The notes beneath the pieces are model-generated. The model saw nothing but the letters and a program-made list of their open reading frames with translations. It was not told where the DNA came from and did no database searches. A DNA stretch of 48,029 nt, taken from Bacteroidales bacterium. Its GTDB lineage: Bacteria; Bacteroidota; Bacteroidia; Bacteroidales; UBA4181. How positions within the stretch are numbered: position 1 is the first letter of the stretch; each line of letters opens with the position of its first letter. The DNA lies in NCBI GenBank assembly GCA_031271175.1, contig JAISWE010000006.1, positions 1 through 48,029 on the forward strand, given 5' to 3'. Position numbers and translations under genes: made by a program. This document shows, one piece after another, positions 9,134 through 20,600 of the stretch.

Positions 9134-9988
9134 ATGACAAAAATAATTTCTTTCAACGATCTGAAAAACAAGGTCTGTGTATTAACCGGCGGCGCCGGTG
9201 TCATTGGGGCAAGTCTGGTGCGCGGGCTGGCTGCCGTGGGGGTGAAAACCGCTATCGTCGATCTCAACGAAGAAGCCGCGCAAAAGTTAGCTGCCGAAGT
9301 GGAAAACGAATATGACGTCGTTACCATCGGTGTAGGCGCCAGCGTGCTGGATAAGGAATCGTTGCTGGCGGCCAAAAAAGTCATCAACGAAAAAATCGGC
9401 AAAATCAACTTCCTGATCAACGGAGCAGGCGGCAACTCGCCCATGGCAACCACCCAACTGGAGGAAATACAGCCCGCCAACCTGAACGAACTGGAAAAAA
9501 CCTTCTACGGCCTGAACATGGAAGGCTTCCAGAAGGTGTACGATCTCAATTTCAAAGGCACACTGCTGCCCACGATGGTCTTTACTACCGACATGCTCGA
9601 AGCGGGTAAAGGAGGAGTGCTCAACATCTCGTCCATGAACGCTTACAAGCCGCTCACCAAAATACCCGCCTATTCGGCTGCCAAAGCGTCCATCAACAAT
9701 TTCACCGAATGGCTCGCCGTGCATCTGGCAAAAACGGGCATCCGCGTCAATGCCATTGCTCCCGGCTTTTTCCTCACCAACCAGAACCGCTTCCTGCTGA
9801 CCGACGAAAAAACAGGCGAAGCCACGCCACGCGGCAAAAAAATCATCGCCAGTACACCGATGGGCAAGTATGGCGAACCGGACGACCTGAAAGGCGCCAT
9901 GCTCTACCTGCTGAGCGACATCTCATCGTTCGTCACCGGCATCTGCATCCCGGTGGACGGCGGATACAGCGCATACGGAGGCGTATGA
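9134..9988 (+). CDS. SDR family oxidoreductase (probable D-mannonate/fructuronate oxidoreductase)
   Basis: VLTGGAGVIGASLV, INGAGGN, YSAAKASINN and PVDGGYSAYGGV motifs; hexuronate gene context. Confidence 0.85.
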   Translation: MTKIISFNDLKNKVCVLTGGAGVIGASLVRGLAAVGVKTAIVDLNEEAAQKLAAEVENEYDVVTIGVGASVLDKESLLAAKKVINEKIGKINFLINGAGGNSPMATTQLEEIQPANLNELEKTFYGLNMEGFQKVYDLNFKGTLLPTMVFTTDMLEAGKGGVLNISSMNAYKPLTKIPAYSAAKASINNFTEWLAVHLAKTGIRVNAIAPGFFLTNQNRFLLTDEKTGEATPRGKKIIASTPMGKYGEPDDLKGAMLYLLSDISSFVTGICIPVDGGYSAYGGV

Positions 9989-10064
9989 TTTGCCATCGAT
10001 CATTTTCTTCTGTCCATTTGGCAAATCATTTTTATCCGTTGGTGTGTAATTGGAAATTTAATGC

Positions 10065-10072
10065 TACCTTTG
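10065..10072 (+). promoter_or_regulatory. TACCTTTG -7 promoter box upstream of KDG kinase
   Basis: TAnnTTTG match about 40 nt before the ATG. Confidence 0.45.
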
Positions 10073-10112
10073 TGAGCAAAAAGTAAATAGTGATGTTGAG
10101 TTCAAAAGACAA

Positions 10113-11192
10113 ATGAGTATACAGTTAAAAAAAGAAGCAAGATGGGCGCTGGCAGCGCCTACCAGCATGGGTGTACGTATCACGCCGCAGAGCGGACAGC
10201 CCGTATATAGCGGCGACATCTTCCAAATGCAGGCGACAAGCGCCGAAACCAACGTGGCGAGTATTTCGTCCTACCTCGGACTGCCGGTGAAAGTGCTCAC
10301 CACTTTCGTGAAAGACAGTCCCGTTGCGCAGTTCATCAAGCAGAGCCTTCGTGCGCGCGGCATGGACTATGAGGGCGTGGAGGTAGAGCAGGGCGGCCCG
10401 TGGGGATACCGTCACCAGTTCAACATTGCCGACAGCGGCTACGGCACGCGGGGGCCCCGCGTGCACAACGACCGCGCCGGCGAAGTGGGACGCACGCTCA
10501 ACGTGAAGGACTTCGACCTCGACCGCCTCTTCGACAATGAAGGCGTGCAGATCATCCACCTCTCCGGACTGATTGGCGCACTGTCGCCCGAAACAGGGCA
10601 ATTCTGCCTCGAACTGGCGCGCGCCGCCAAAAAATACGGCACGCGCATCTCCTTCGACCTCAACTACAGAGCCTCCTTCTGGAAAGGGCGGGAAAAAGAA
10701 CTGCAAGGCATTTTCACGGAAATCGCTTCCGTGGCCGACATCCTCATCGGCAACGAGGAAGACTTCCAGCTTTGCCTGAGCATCGAAGGCCCAGAAGCGG
10801 GAGGCAAAGCCATTGCCGACAAGATAGAAGGCTTCAAGGAAATGACCATGCGCGTAAAAAAGGCTTTCCCTGCGGCATCCATCTTCGCCACCACCCTGCG
10901 CGAGGTGCTAAGCGTAAACGAACACCTCTGGGGCGCCATCGTGCTGCACGACAACAGTTTCTCCACTATCGACCCAAAGCCCATCCGCGTGCTCGACCGC
11001 ATCGGCGGCGGAGACGGCTTCGTGGGAGGGCTGCTCTACGGTATCCTGAAAGGCTGGGACGCCGAAAAATGCACCCGCTTCGGATGGGCGACCGGAGCGC
11101 TGGCAACCACTTTCCTGACCGACTATGCACAGCCGGCAGACGAAGAAATGGTGTGGAGCGTGTGGAAAGGCAATGCAAGAGTGAAACGATAA
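10113..11192 (+). CDS. kdgK: PfkB-family sugar kinase, probable 2-dehydro-3-deoxygluconokinase
   Basis: SFDLNYRASFWKG and DRIGGGDGFVGGLLYG (PfkB signature 2); hexuronate context. Confidence 0.88.
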   Translation: MSIQLKKEARWALAAPTSMGVRITPQSGQPVYSGDIFQMQATSAETNVASISSYLGLPVKVLTTFVKDSPVAQFIKQSLRARGMDYEGVEVEQGGPWGYRHQFNIADSGYGTRGPRVHNDRAGEVGRTLNVKDFDLDRLFDNEGVQIIHLSGLIGALSPETGQFCLELARAAKKYGTRISFDLNYRASFWKGREKELQGIFTEIASVADILIGNEEDFQLCLSIEGPEAGGKAIADKIEGFKEMTMRVKKAFPAASIFATTLREVLSVNEHLWGAIVLHDNSFSTIDPKPIRVLDRIGGGDGFVGGLLYGILKGWDAEKCTRFGWATGALATTFLTDYAQPADEEMVWSVWKGNARVKR

Positions 11193-11216
11193 AATAAGCC
11201 CTGAGAGGGACTTGCA

Positions 11217-11465
11217 ACCTTACATCGTAATGTAAAGCCGCCTTACATCGTAATGTAAAGCAGCCTTAGATAGTAATGTAAAGCCACCTTACATAGTAAT
11301 GTAAAGCAGCCTTACATAGTAATGTAAAGCAGCCTTAGATAGTAATGTAAAGCTACCTTAGATAGTAATGTAAAGCTACCTTAGATAGTAATGTAACGCA
11401 GCCTTAGATAGTAATGTAACGCAGCCTTAGATAGTATGTAAAGTTGCCCTAAATAGGAATGTAAA
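11217..11465. repeat. 23-bp intergenic tandem array (about 11 units) with internal dyad TTACAT-N4-ATGTAA
   Basis: Unit starts (tta) at 11220, 11243, 11266, 11289, 11312, 11335, 11358, 11381, 11404, 11427, exactly 23 bp apart, plus a degenerate last unit. Confidence 0.97.
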
Positions 11466-11640
11466 AATTTAGCGCCGTACTTTTTTTATTTTTTTAACAT
11501 CAATTCAAAAAAATATCGTATTTTTGTTGGAAAATAAAAAAAATGATTTATTATCGAAAATGAAGACCATACGGGCAAAGAAAGTGAATTTACCGGTAAC
11601 TTTATTTTTAATATATCGTATATATTAGTAACGATAAGAG

Positions 11641-11648
11641 TATGTTTG
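11641..11648 (+). promoter_or_regulatory. TATGTTTG -7 promoter box just upstream of the giant surface protein gene
   Basis: Perfect TAnnTTTG 20 nt before the ATG at 11668; a second candidate TATTTTTG lies at 11519-11526. Confidence 0.45.
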
Positions 11649-11667
11649 TATTAAATATTTGAATTAA

Positions 11668-14600
11668 ATGAGTCGTTGTATTAATAATAATGCCCTTTGC
11701 CGGCAAGATCGCTGCCGCTTCTTTCTCAGGGCGGGAAAAATCGGATGGCTGGCTTTGCTTTTGGTATGTCTGATGCCGGATACGGCAAGGGCGCAGTGTG
11801 ATTTCTGGGAAGATGACGATCAGCGCCCGCTCGGTACAGCCAATGCCTGCGCTAACCCGGAACGCCAATATACCGTCACTATACGACGGGCAATACTCCA
11901 AGGCACTTATCCTGCCAGTCAGTTGTCTTTCGGTATTCACTGGGGGGACGGTACCCCCGATACGGAAATATCGGCTCTTTCCTGTACCCTTTCACCATCG
12001 CCTTGGCCCGGGTACGATTATTACGTATCCGCTCCGGTAACGCATAATTATCCGATAAGCCCTCTTTGTATGTACCAGTCGCAGTCTTACGTTACAATCA
12101 ACGGAACGACGGTTTGTAACAGTCTGACAAAGAAAAACGTGACGGTATGGTCCACCGATGATCTGGGAAGCGGCTCATTGCTGTTGAAATCCGATGAAGT
12201 CAATGGGGTAGTGGAATACCTGGTTTGCGAAAGGGAACCGGTGAACATTAATTTCCGCGACCTGTCCACCCTTGCCTGTAACTTCACCGAAGCGGATGCG
12301 GCAAACGCTTATTCTTACAATCTTCAGGCGCGGCGCACCCAGTTTGCTTTTGGCGTTACCAATGCAGACGGAGCGCCGCTGCCTCCGGAGGTAAGCGTAG
12401 GGGGTAATCCGGTGACTGACGCTGGGGGGGCGCTGATAAGCGGCGTTTATGAAACAACGCCTGTGCAGGTGCATTCTCCCATCGTGACAGATCAGAAAAT
12501 GAGCTACCCGACGCCGGACATTACCATACCCGCTGACAAAACCGTTGCCGGGCAACGCTTTACCATCGAGTTGCGCAATTGGAATAGCTGTAACTCCTAT
12601 CCGGGAAACTCTCCCGTCACCGTTACGGCTTCCATCTTAGTGACGGAAACGCCCTACAATCCGGCGGCGGCTACCCTCACATTTTGTCACCAGAATCATT
12701 ACAGCGCCCCCAATAACGCCAAGTTCAACCATACCGTAACCCACACCTCTCCGTTGAACGCCACCATGACGGGCGGCACTTATATCTGGTACAACGACAA
12801 TGCCGGCAGCCCGGGCAATACGGTGCTCAAATCCTCTACCTCCAATACGTTCAATCCTGCTACCGAGCCTTCCGCCACCTACCGGCTGAATCCTGCTGTT
12901 GCGGGTCATTACGACTACTGGGTGCGCTATGTGAAAACCCGCACCGTCAACGGCCAAACGGTGACCTGCCAGACCAAACTGGTGAAAGTACGGTGGACAG
13001 TACGTAACGACATATCCGCTGTTCCCGGCAATCCTGTTTCCAGTACCGGCAAAATGGAAGCCTGTCCCGATGAAAGCATTACCCTTTCCTATCCGACTCC
13101 TCCCGCCGCCGCGACCTACGGAGGAAACACCGTTTACAAGTGGGAATACAGCACCAACGGCGGCACCACATGGACGGCCGCCACCGGCGGCAGCGACTTT
13201 ACGCAAACCGCTACCGGACAAAACGCTACGATTACGTTGCGAAATGCCGGCACCGGCCCCATCACCTATCAAATAAGGATACATCGCGAATGGGAGAATC
13301 CCATCGCCTCGCCCGCCGTTTCGGGTTGCAAATACAGTTATACCGGTTCCAACTGCAACACCTGTCCGGGCAACTCCACCACCATAACGTTGACGGCCAA
13401 CCCCAAGCCCCGCGCCAACCTTGCCGGCGGAGGCACCATCTGTCCGGACGAGGATATCAAGCTAAATGTCACCGGATTATATGCAAAACAAAACCCATCT
13501 ACTCCCTATTACCGCGTACATATCAAATTAAATGAAGGAGCAAATCCCGGTCAGGAATTCGACCTTGATTTTAATACCGCCAATGCTACCGTCAATGGGG
13601 CGGTGACAGTGAATCCCGCCAACGGTACCGCCACCCGCTATACGATCGCCGAAGTGAGCGACCGGGTCACCGGCTGTATCAATACCGGTACCGGCACAGC
13701 TGACGTTTACAAACGGGCCACCCTCCTTCCGCCGACATGGGACAGCAAACCGGCGGACGTCCTGTGCGCCAACACCGCTTATACCTGGGACGCTTCCGCC
13801 TTGCCTTCCGTAACGCTGACAGGCACCAATCCGCCTGCCAATCAGCCGCAAAACATTGAATACCTTTGGTCGGCATGGAACACGGATACCCACCCCGCCG
13901 ACGACCAATATACCCTTAATTCCGGCGCGGCGGCCGTGCCGAACGGCACGAGTCGGTCCATCAGCGTATCCTACCGCTATTCCACGCAGGCTGCGCAATC
14001 CGCCAAAACAGACAAATACTGTTCTTCCACTGCCCAGACACATGCCGTAACGGTGATCCCCAAACCCGGCGCCGCAACGGTCGTTTCCAACCAGACCGTC
14101 TGCAACGGCGACGATGCCACCGTAAGGGTGAACCTGACGGGAGTGGCCAATTCCAACTGGAACTTTATATGGCGGTTGACGAAAGGAGCAGTGGTTTATA
14201 CCTCTCCGCCGGTTACCGGTATTCCCGGAAACGCTGCCGGAACGTACAGCAACTACGCCGTTACCATTCCCAACAGCGCTTTTTTAGGCACGCCGAAAGA
14301 CGGCGCCTATACCTTTGAAATTGTGTCCGTATGGCAGGACAGGCTGGGAGCATCCGGATGTCCGGGAACCGTCACCAACAACGCTGTCACCGTCACTGTA
14401 CGGAAAGTGCCGGCGGCAACGCTGAGCGGTACGGAGACGATCTGTGAAAAAATGCCCTACACCATTCCCTATCCCGATTTTAGCCTGAACGGCGATGCGG
14501 GAGGCACCTATTCCGTCACCTACCACAGCGATAAACCCGGTGCAACCGACCAAACGGTGACCGGCATCGCGGCAGGCGGCGGACTGACCATTCCCGCCTC

Positions 14601-17600
14601 CATGATCAAAGAAGGCGCCGCTCATACCATCATCACCATTGTCAATGTAAAACAGACGGTAGGCGCGCTGGAGTGCGACGGAGGCGCGGGAACAGGCTCT
14701 TTCGATATCGAAACGCAGGCAGCGCCCAATGCAGGAAGTGATCAATCCATCTGCGCTCCTTTTTATACGTCGATCACGATGACCGCAGATCCGGTTCCGC
14801 CTCCGGGCGGTACATGGGTATTGGCGGGCAAAAATCCGACAACAGCGGCCGATCCTACCTTGTCCAGCAACACTGATGAAAATGCAACGGTCACCTTTAC
14901 AGACCCGGGCGTTTACAAATATGCATGGGTAACTTCCGCCGGTTGTCCCGATACGGTCGTATTGACCTATGAAAAGGCAGCCGAGCAGGCAATAGTCAAC
15001 AAGACTACCCGCATAGTGTGCGGCAATGAGATTACCCTGACGGGAACCACTTCCCTGAATGCGCTGCAACCCTGGGAAGTAGGCACATGGTCGCTGTATT
15101 CGGCGCCTCCAGGAGGAGAGATTGTTTCTCCCTCTACCTGTGGGGTAGAAGGTTCCTTCCCTCTGGAAGGAGCGGGGCAGTACACGTCCCCCCCTCCCGC
15201 CATCGCCTGCGGTATTCATAGCCCTGTCGCCGCTATCGAGGTGAACAAACCGGGCGTATATGTTTTCCGCTGGGAAGTGAGAACCAACTGTTCCTATACG
15301 GTGGACAGCATCAAAGTTACCTTCAAGCAGATACCCCAAACCGTGCAGGTACCCGCCTTTCAGTTCTGCGAAGATTCCGACACCACCATCACCTTTAGGG
15401 ACGTAGATCCGACGTTTGAGACGGACATCTTGTACCGCTGGACGCACAACGGAGTGCTGGGCGGTCCTTTCACCGACAATCCGGCTACGATCATAGCCCC
15501 CGTTCAGTACCCTTCGGTATCGGGCGATATGAATTACACCATTTCCGTTACGCCGAGCAAAAACGGCTGTACGGGCGTTGCGATGAACTTTACCGCTACC
15601 GCGCGACCGAAGCCGCACCTGAACCCGCAAAGCGACCAGGTCCTGTGTCCGCGAGAGGGCGTAGAGTTGGAAATCAACCCCTCGCTCACCAACATGACGG
15701 GCGGCATCCGCTACGAATGGAAAGGCCTTCCGGCGCCCCATCCCAATCCGGGCGTAACGGACGGATCGGCACAGGTGAATACTTCTCCCTACAAATACGT
15801 GTTGCAGGCAGCTTCCAACAATACGTCCTTCCCCCAGACAGGGGACATCGGCATCGTTGCCTCGGTAAGAGGCTGCGTGAGCGATACGCTGAAATTCAAC
15901 GTCACGGTGAAACCGCAGCCGGTGATCACCCTCTCGGATGCCGGAAGACAGTACTGCCCCGACCTCAATGTTGAACAGGCGGACATGACGCAGTTCTCCG
16001 CCGACATTCCGGGAACGGATTTCATTTGGACTTACACGGGCGCCGCCATCGGATTCAGCGGCGCCAACCAGGCCGCAACGCCGGTGATGGCGGTTCCGGG
16101 CAACTACACCACCGTGCCATCCTTTACCACCGCCTCCAACCTTACCAACGGCAACCTGCACGGCACGGTTACCCTGACGGCTTCCTACGACGGATGCGAC
16201 ACCACCCGCTCTTTTACCGTGGATGTGAAACCGAAACCGGTCATCAGGGTAGATCACGCCAATGAAACGCTGTGCGCCGCCAAGGATGCCTCCGATGTAA
16301 GATATTTCTCGGAAATTAAGCCGCAGCCGGGTGTGGGATATACCTATACTCCCGTCTATTCCTTCGTTTCGCGTCAAGGCTTGTTTACCAACACCCTGAC
16401 CTCGGCATTGGATATCCCCGTAACGGGCGCCATCATGGACGATATCAGGGTTCCCGAATCCAATGGCGCCAACGACAGCATTATGCTGGTAGTGGTCACT
16501 CCCACGCTGAACGGATGCAAGGGCGATTCCGTCACAGTGGAACTGGTGGCGCATCCGCTTCCTGTGATAGACACGATTCCCGATCAGAAAACCTGTCCGG
16601 CAACAGCCTTTCAGGAAGTGAACTTTTCTTCTAACCTGCCGGCATCCTTCATCAGCTACTATACCTACCAGTTCGGTTCCACGAACGTGGGTATGGGCGC
16701 CAATGCCAGCGCCAACAGTACTTATGTGCCGTCGTTCACCGCCATCAACAATACCGGTTCCGGCGATATCACATCCTCCGTATCCGTGAATGCGCGCAGT
16801 ATTTACGGCTGTATGAACGCTGTTACGGAAATCTACAACTATGTTGTTTTTCCGAAACCGGTGATACAGCAGCCCGATATGGCGCTGATAGGAAGTCCTC
16901 CCGTTGCCAGCGTCAACAACCGTTTTTGCCCGGGCGACAAGGTCTCTTTCGCCGATTTTGCAACACAGATTACCAAAACCGGCATTACCATTGATTATTC
17001 CTGGTACCTGAGCGGTCCCTACAGCGGCAGCATCGGGTTAAATCCCTCGTTCGGCTCCGACTCTGTTCCGTCGTTCACGGCCGCCCAAAACCTGTCGGGC
17101 GCCAATATTTCCGTTCCGCTCATCATGACGGCTACTTCAAGCGACGGATGCGTGTCGGCGGATGCGCAAATCACGCTCACCCTGCTGACCGCCCCCCGCA
17201 TGAACCCCATTTTGGACAGAGAGGAGTGTCCGTTGACCGAAATACCGGGCATCTCGTTCTCCGCCAATATAGCGCTAAGCCCCAGCGAGTTTTTCTGGCA
17301 ATTAGACAATACGGGTATTTCCGGCGGCGGCGGCACTACCCCGTTGCTGGGTCCCAATATCGACCAGACCGGATGGATTCCCATCTTCACTACACCTGAG
17401 AATATCAGCGGAACGCCTGTTACAGGTAATTTTATGGTATGGGCGGCGGCAGCCAGCGGCACCAACTTCTGCGTGGGCGATACCGTCCATTTTTCCTTCA
17501 CGGTGAAACCTAAGCCCGACGTATGGCTGGATACCATTGCGGGAACTGCCGTGGTGGACAGGTTCTACTGTCCCGATGCGGCGACGGATATTTATACCTT

Positions 17601-20600
17601 CCGTAGCGGCAATGCCGGCGTTTCTCAATACCGGTGGAGCTACGGTACCGAAATAGGCTTGAACACACCCGGCAACCAAATCGGTAACTACATTCCCTCT
17701 TTTATCACGCGCAATCAGGGCAACAGTGGCTTAAACACCGTTGATTCCAAATTTATCGTACAGTCGGTGCTGAACGGATGCTACAGCGACACCGCCCGCT
17801 TCACGGTGACTGTGGGACCGATGCCGCAAGTGACGCTGCCCCCGGATACGGCGTTGTGCGCTGGAATACCCGTTTGCCCGAAGCCTTTCAACGTAATATC
17901 AGATACTACGGGCACAGCGTACGACTATGAGTTTGTATGGACGGCGACGAACTTCGCCGAATTGCAGCGGTGGCCGCTGGGTTCCGGCGCTTTGCCGCCG
18001 GGAGGGAACAGCCACCTTCCGTGTTTTATCGGGGATACCACTCATGCTTCCTATGGCACCAATACCCTGTGGGGTGTAACGCCGAAAATGCTCAATGTTA
18101 CGGTAACGCCCCAGTATTACTATGAACAGGGTACGCCGCTGCAAAAACTTTGCGTCAACCCCAATCCTTCCTACGTTCGTTATCAAATCAATCCCCTGCC
18201 CAATACGCGCTTTCTTCCTTCGGATGACAAATGTGTGCGAGACGGCGAACTAAAAATATATCAGGTACAAACACCGGAGTCCGTCGGTTCTTACTACGAG
18301 TGGGGAGTAGAAGATACGCTGCATCTACCGGACACGAGTGTCGGAGCGCCCACTATTCATCCTACCATCTTGCATGAACAGTTTGCGGTATTCGTATATC
18401 CTAATCCGGCAGCAAATTGGGAAGGTTACATCACCGTTCGGGAAAGGAATACCTTCGGATGCTGGGCGGATACCATGTATCAGCATGTGAGAGTGATTAC
18501 CGCTCCAGCCATATTTGCGGGGAACGATACCCTCATTTGTTCGGGCGAAGTTTTGCGACTGAACGGAAAGTTGCTTAATCCGGCCATCGCGCCGGCCAAC
18601 TGCGCCGGAACGGTGGGCGGACCGGGGTGTATCAACTATGAATGGTTCCCCAATACCTCTTTGGTTCAGGATGGTACCGTTGATGGGGAAGGCGCATTGG
18701 ATTATCTTACGCTGAGGCCGAGAGTACGGCCTTACGGCAACATGCGGCTTACCCTTAGAGCCAATCTGGACGGTTGCTGGAGTTTCCCGGACACCATCAA
18801 CATCGCAGTGGGCAGAACGCCAAATACACCTGTCATTCCGGACAACACTTACTGTCAAACGGAAACGCCCATGACAGTGAAGTTCCTCAGTGCGACGGAT
18901 CCAACCGACAGCATACGGTGGTTCAGGGGGGGCGTAGACGGAGTCATGAACTGGACCAGCGTGGACGCCCTGATTCCGTCCGCCTACGATCAGGACACGG
19001 TGAACATGCTGTTGCACCCCAACGCGATACCCTCGCCCCTTGTTTTCCTCGGCAGCAACGACGAAGCTGTGATTCGCTACGGCGTGTACCTGATCAGCAG
19101 CGATGGCTGTCTGAGCGATACCGCGCTGACTACCATGCGCATCAGGAATGTGCCGGATAAATTTCCCTCCGATACGACGGAATACTGCCGCAACGGATTA
19201 ACGAGCTTCATGCTGGATGCCGGCGATAATGTGCGCTGGTACAGCGACACCATCTACCCGCCCAACCCCAATATACCGGGGGCGGAACTGTTCACGGGAC
19301 GTTTCTACAACGCCAACCACATCATCACAGGGGATACCGCTTTCTATATCAAGAAACAGGCGCCCAACGGATGCTGGAGTTACTATGCCGAAAAGAAACT
19401 GATGGTACATGACAATCCTGTCATCCAATACACCCTGACCGACTCCATCGGCTGCGCCGATCTGGATACGAAATTAGACAATCTGGCCGTCGATCCGGAT
19501 GTGACTTATATTGTCAACTGGGGCGACGCACAGTTGGATACCATCTCTGCGATGGCGTCGATCAATCATACCTATTCCAACAATACCGCCTACAATTCCC
19601 TGATGCTGTTCCGCTTCGACGCCATCAGCAAAATCAATCACGACCTCAACGGACAGTATTGCTCCAGCAATTCGTCCAAACAGGTAGTGGTCTTTCCGAA
19701 AGTGCAGGCGGTTATTCAAGGGCTGTCGCCGGGCATCTGCGACCAGTCCGAGATAAGCTCCGTTTATCAGCAACACATGTCGCTGTATGCGCAGGGCAAC
19801 GGGACGGAGTTCCTCTGGGACTTTGGCGACGGGGTCACCAGCACGCAACGCAACGTCGATCACGTGTTTGTCAGCAGCCTTTCATTGCCGGCCAAATACA
19901 ATACGCCCGATACCATCACGGTGACGCTGACGGCTTCAACAGGACAAAACAGCTTCAACGGAAATACCTATCCCGCATGTTCGGTGGTTGTTACCGGAGA
20001 AATTGTGCTCTGGCCGACGCCGAAAGCGGAATTTACCTATACCGACATGGACGGTAACCTGATGCCGGCGTGGGTTTGTTCTCCCAACAATGTGACCTTC
20101 GACAACCTGCAATGGAATGCCGGTCCTCCGTCCGACAACGGCGTCAACGGAAATGACGTCCGCTACGAATGGACGGTTGATTTAGGCGCCAATACGGGTA
20201 TCGACACCCTGTTCCGGTTCAACAATACCAATTTTACCGCCAAGACCACCATGCTGAAACTGACGGCCACCAACACGTTCTACGGTTGCAGCGATACGAT
20301 GATTCGCAGCATTCAGGTTATGCCGCGCCTGTCCGTTGACTTCAACATCACGCAGGACAACGGCTGCGCCCCGCTGACGATAGAACTGAACAGCGAATCG
20401 ATGGGAGCCAAGTTCAGCCGCTGGTTCTGGGATGTCGATCACAAACCGCTGGCGCCGGACGACGGCACGCTGCATCCTCTTCCGGAAACGGGCGACCATA
20501 TCATACATACTTTCCTCAATCCCTCCACTACGGATTCGGCAGTATATCATATATGGCTGCGGACGGAAACAGGCACCAGCGTTGCACAGTGCTACATGTG

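Noticed and set aside
11217-11465. CRISPR-like array
   Set aside because: Units are contiguous 23-bp tandem copies with no variable spacers and no cas genes in the window.
14284-16554. 756-aa antisense ORF inside the giant surface protein gene
   Set aside because: Composition is typical of shadow ORFs opposite a biased, Thr/Pro/Gly-rich coding frame. No domains; the sense frame has a signal peptide, PKD motifs and a CTD.
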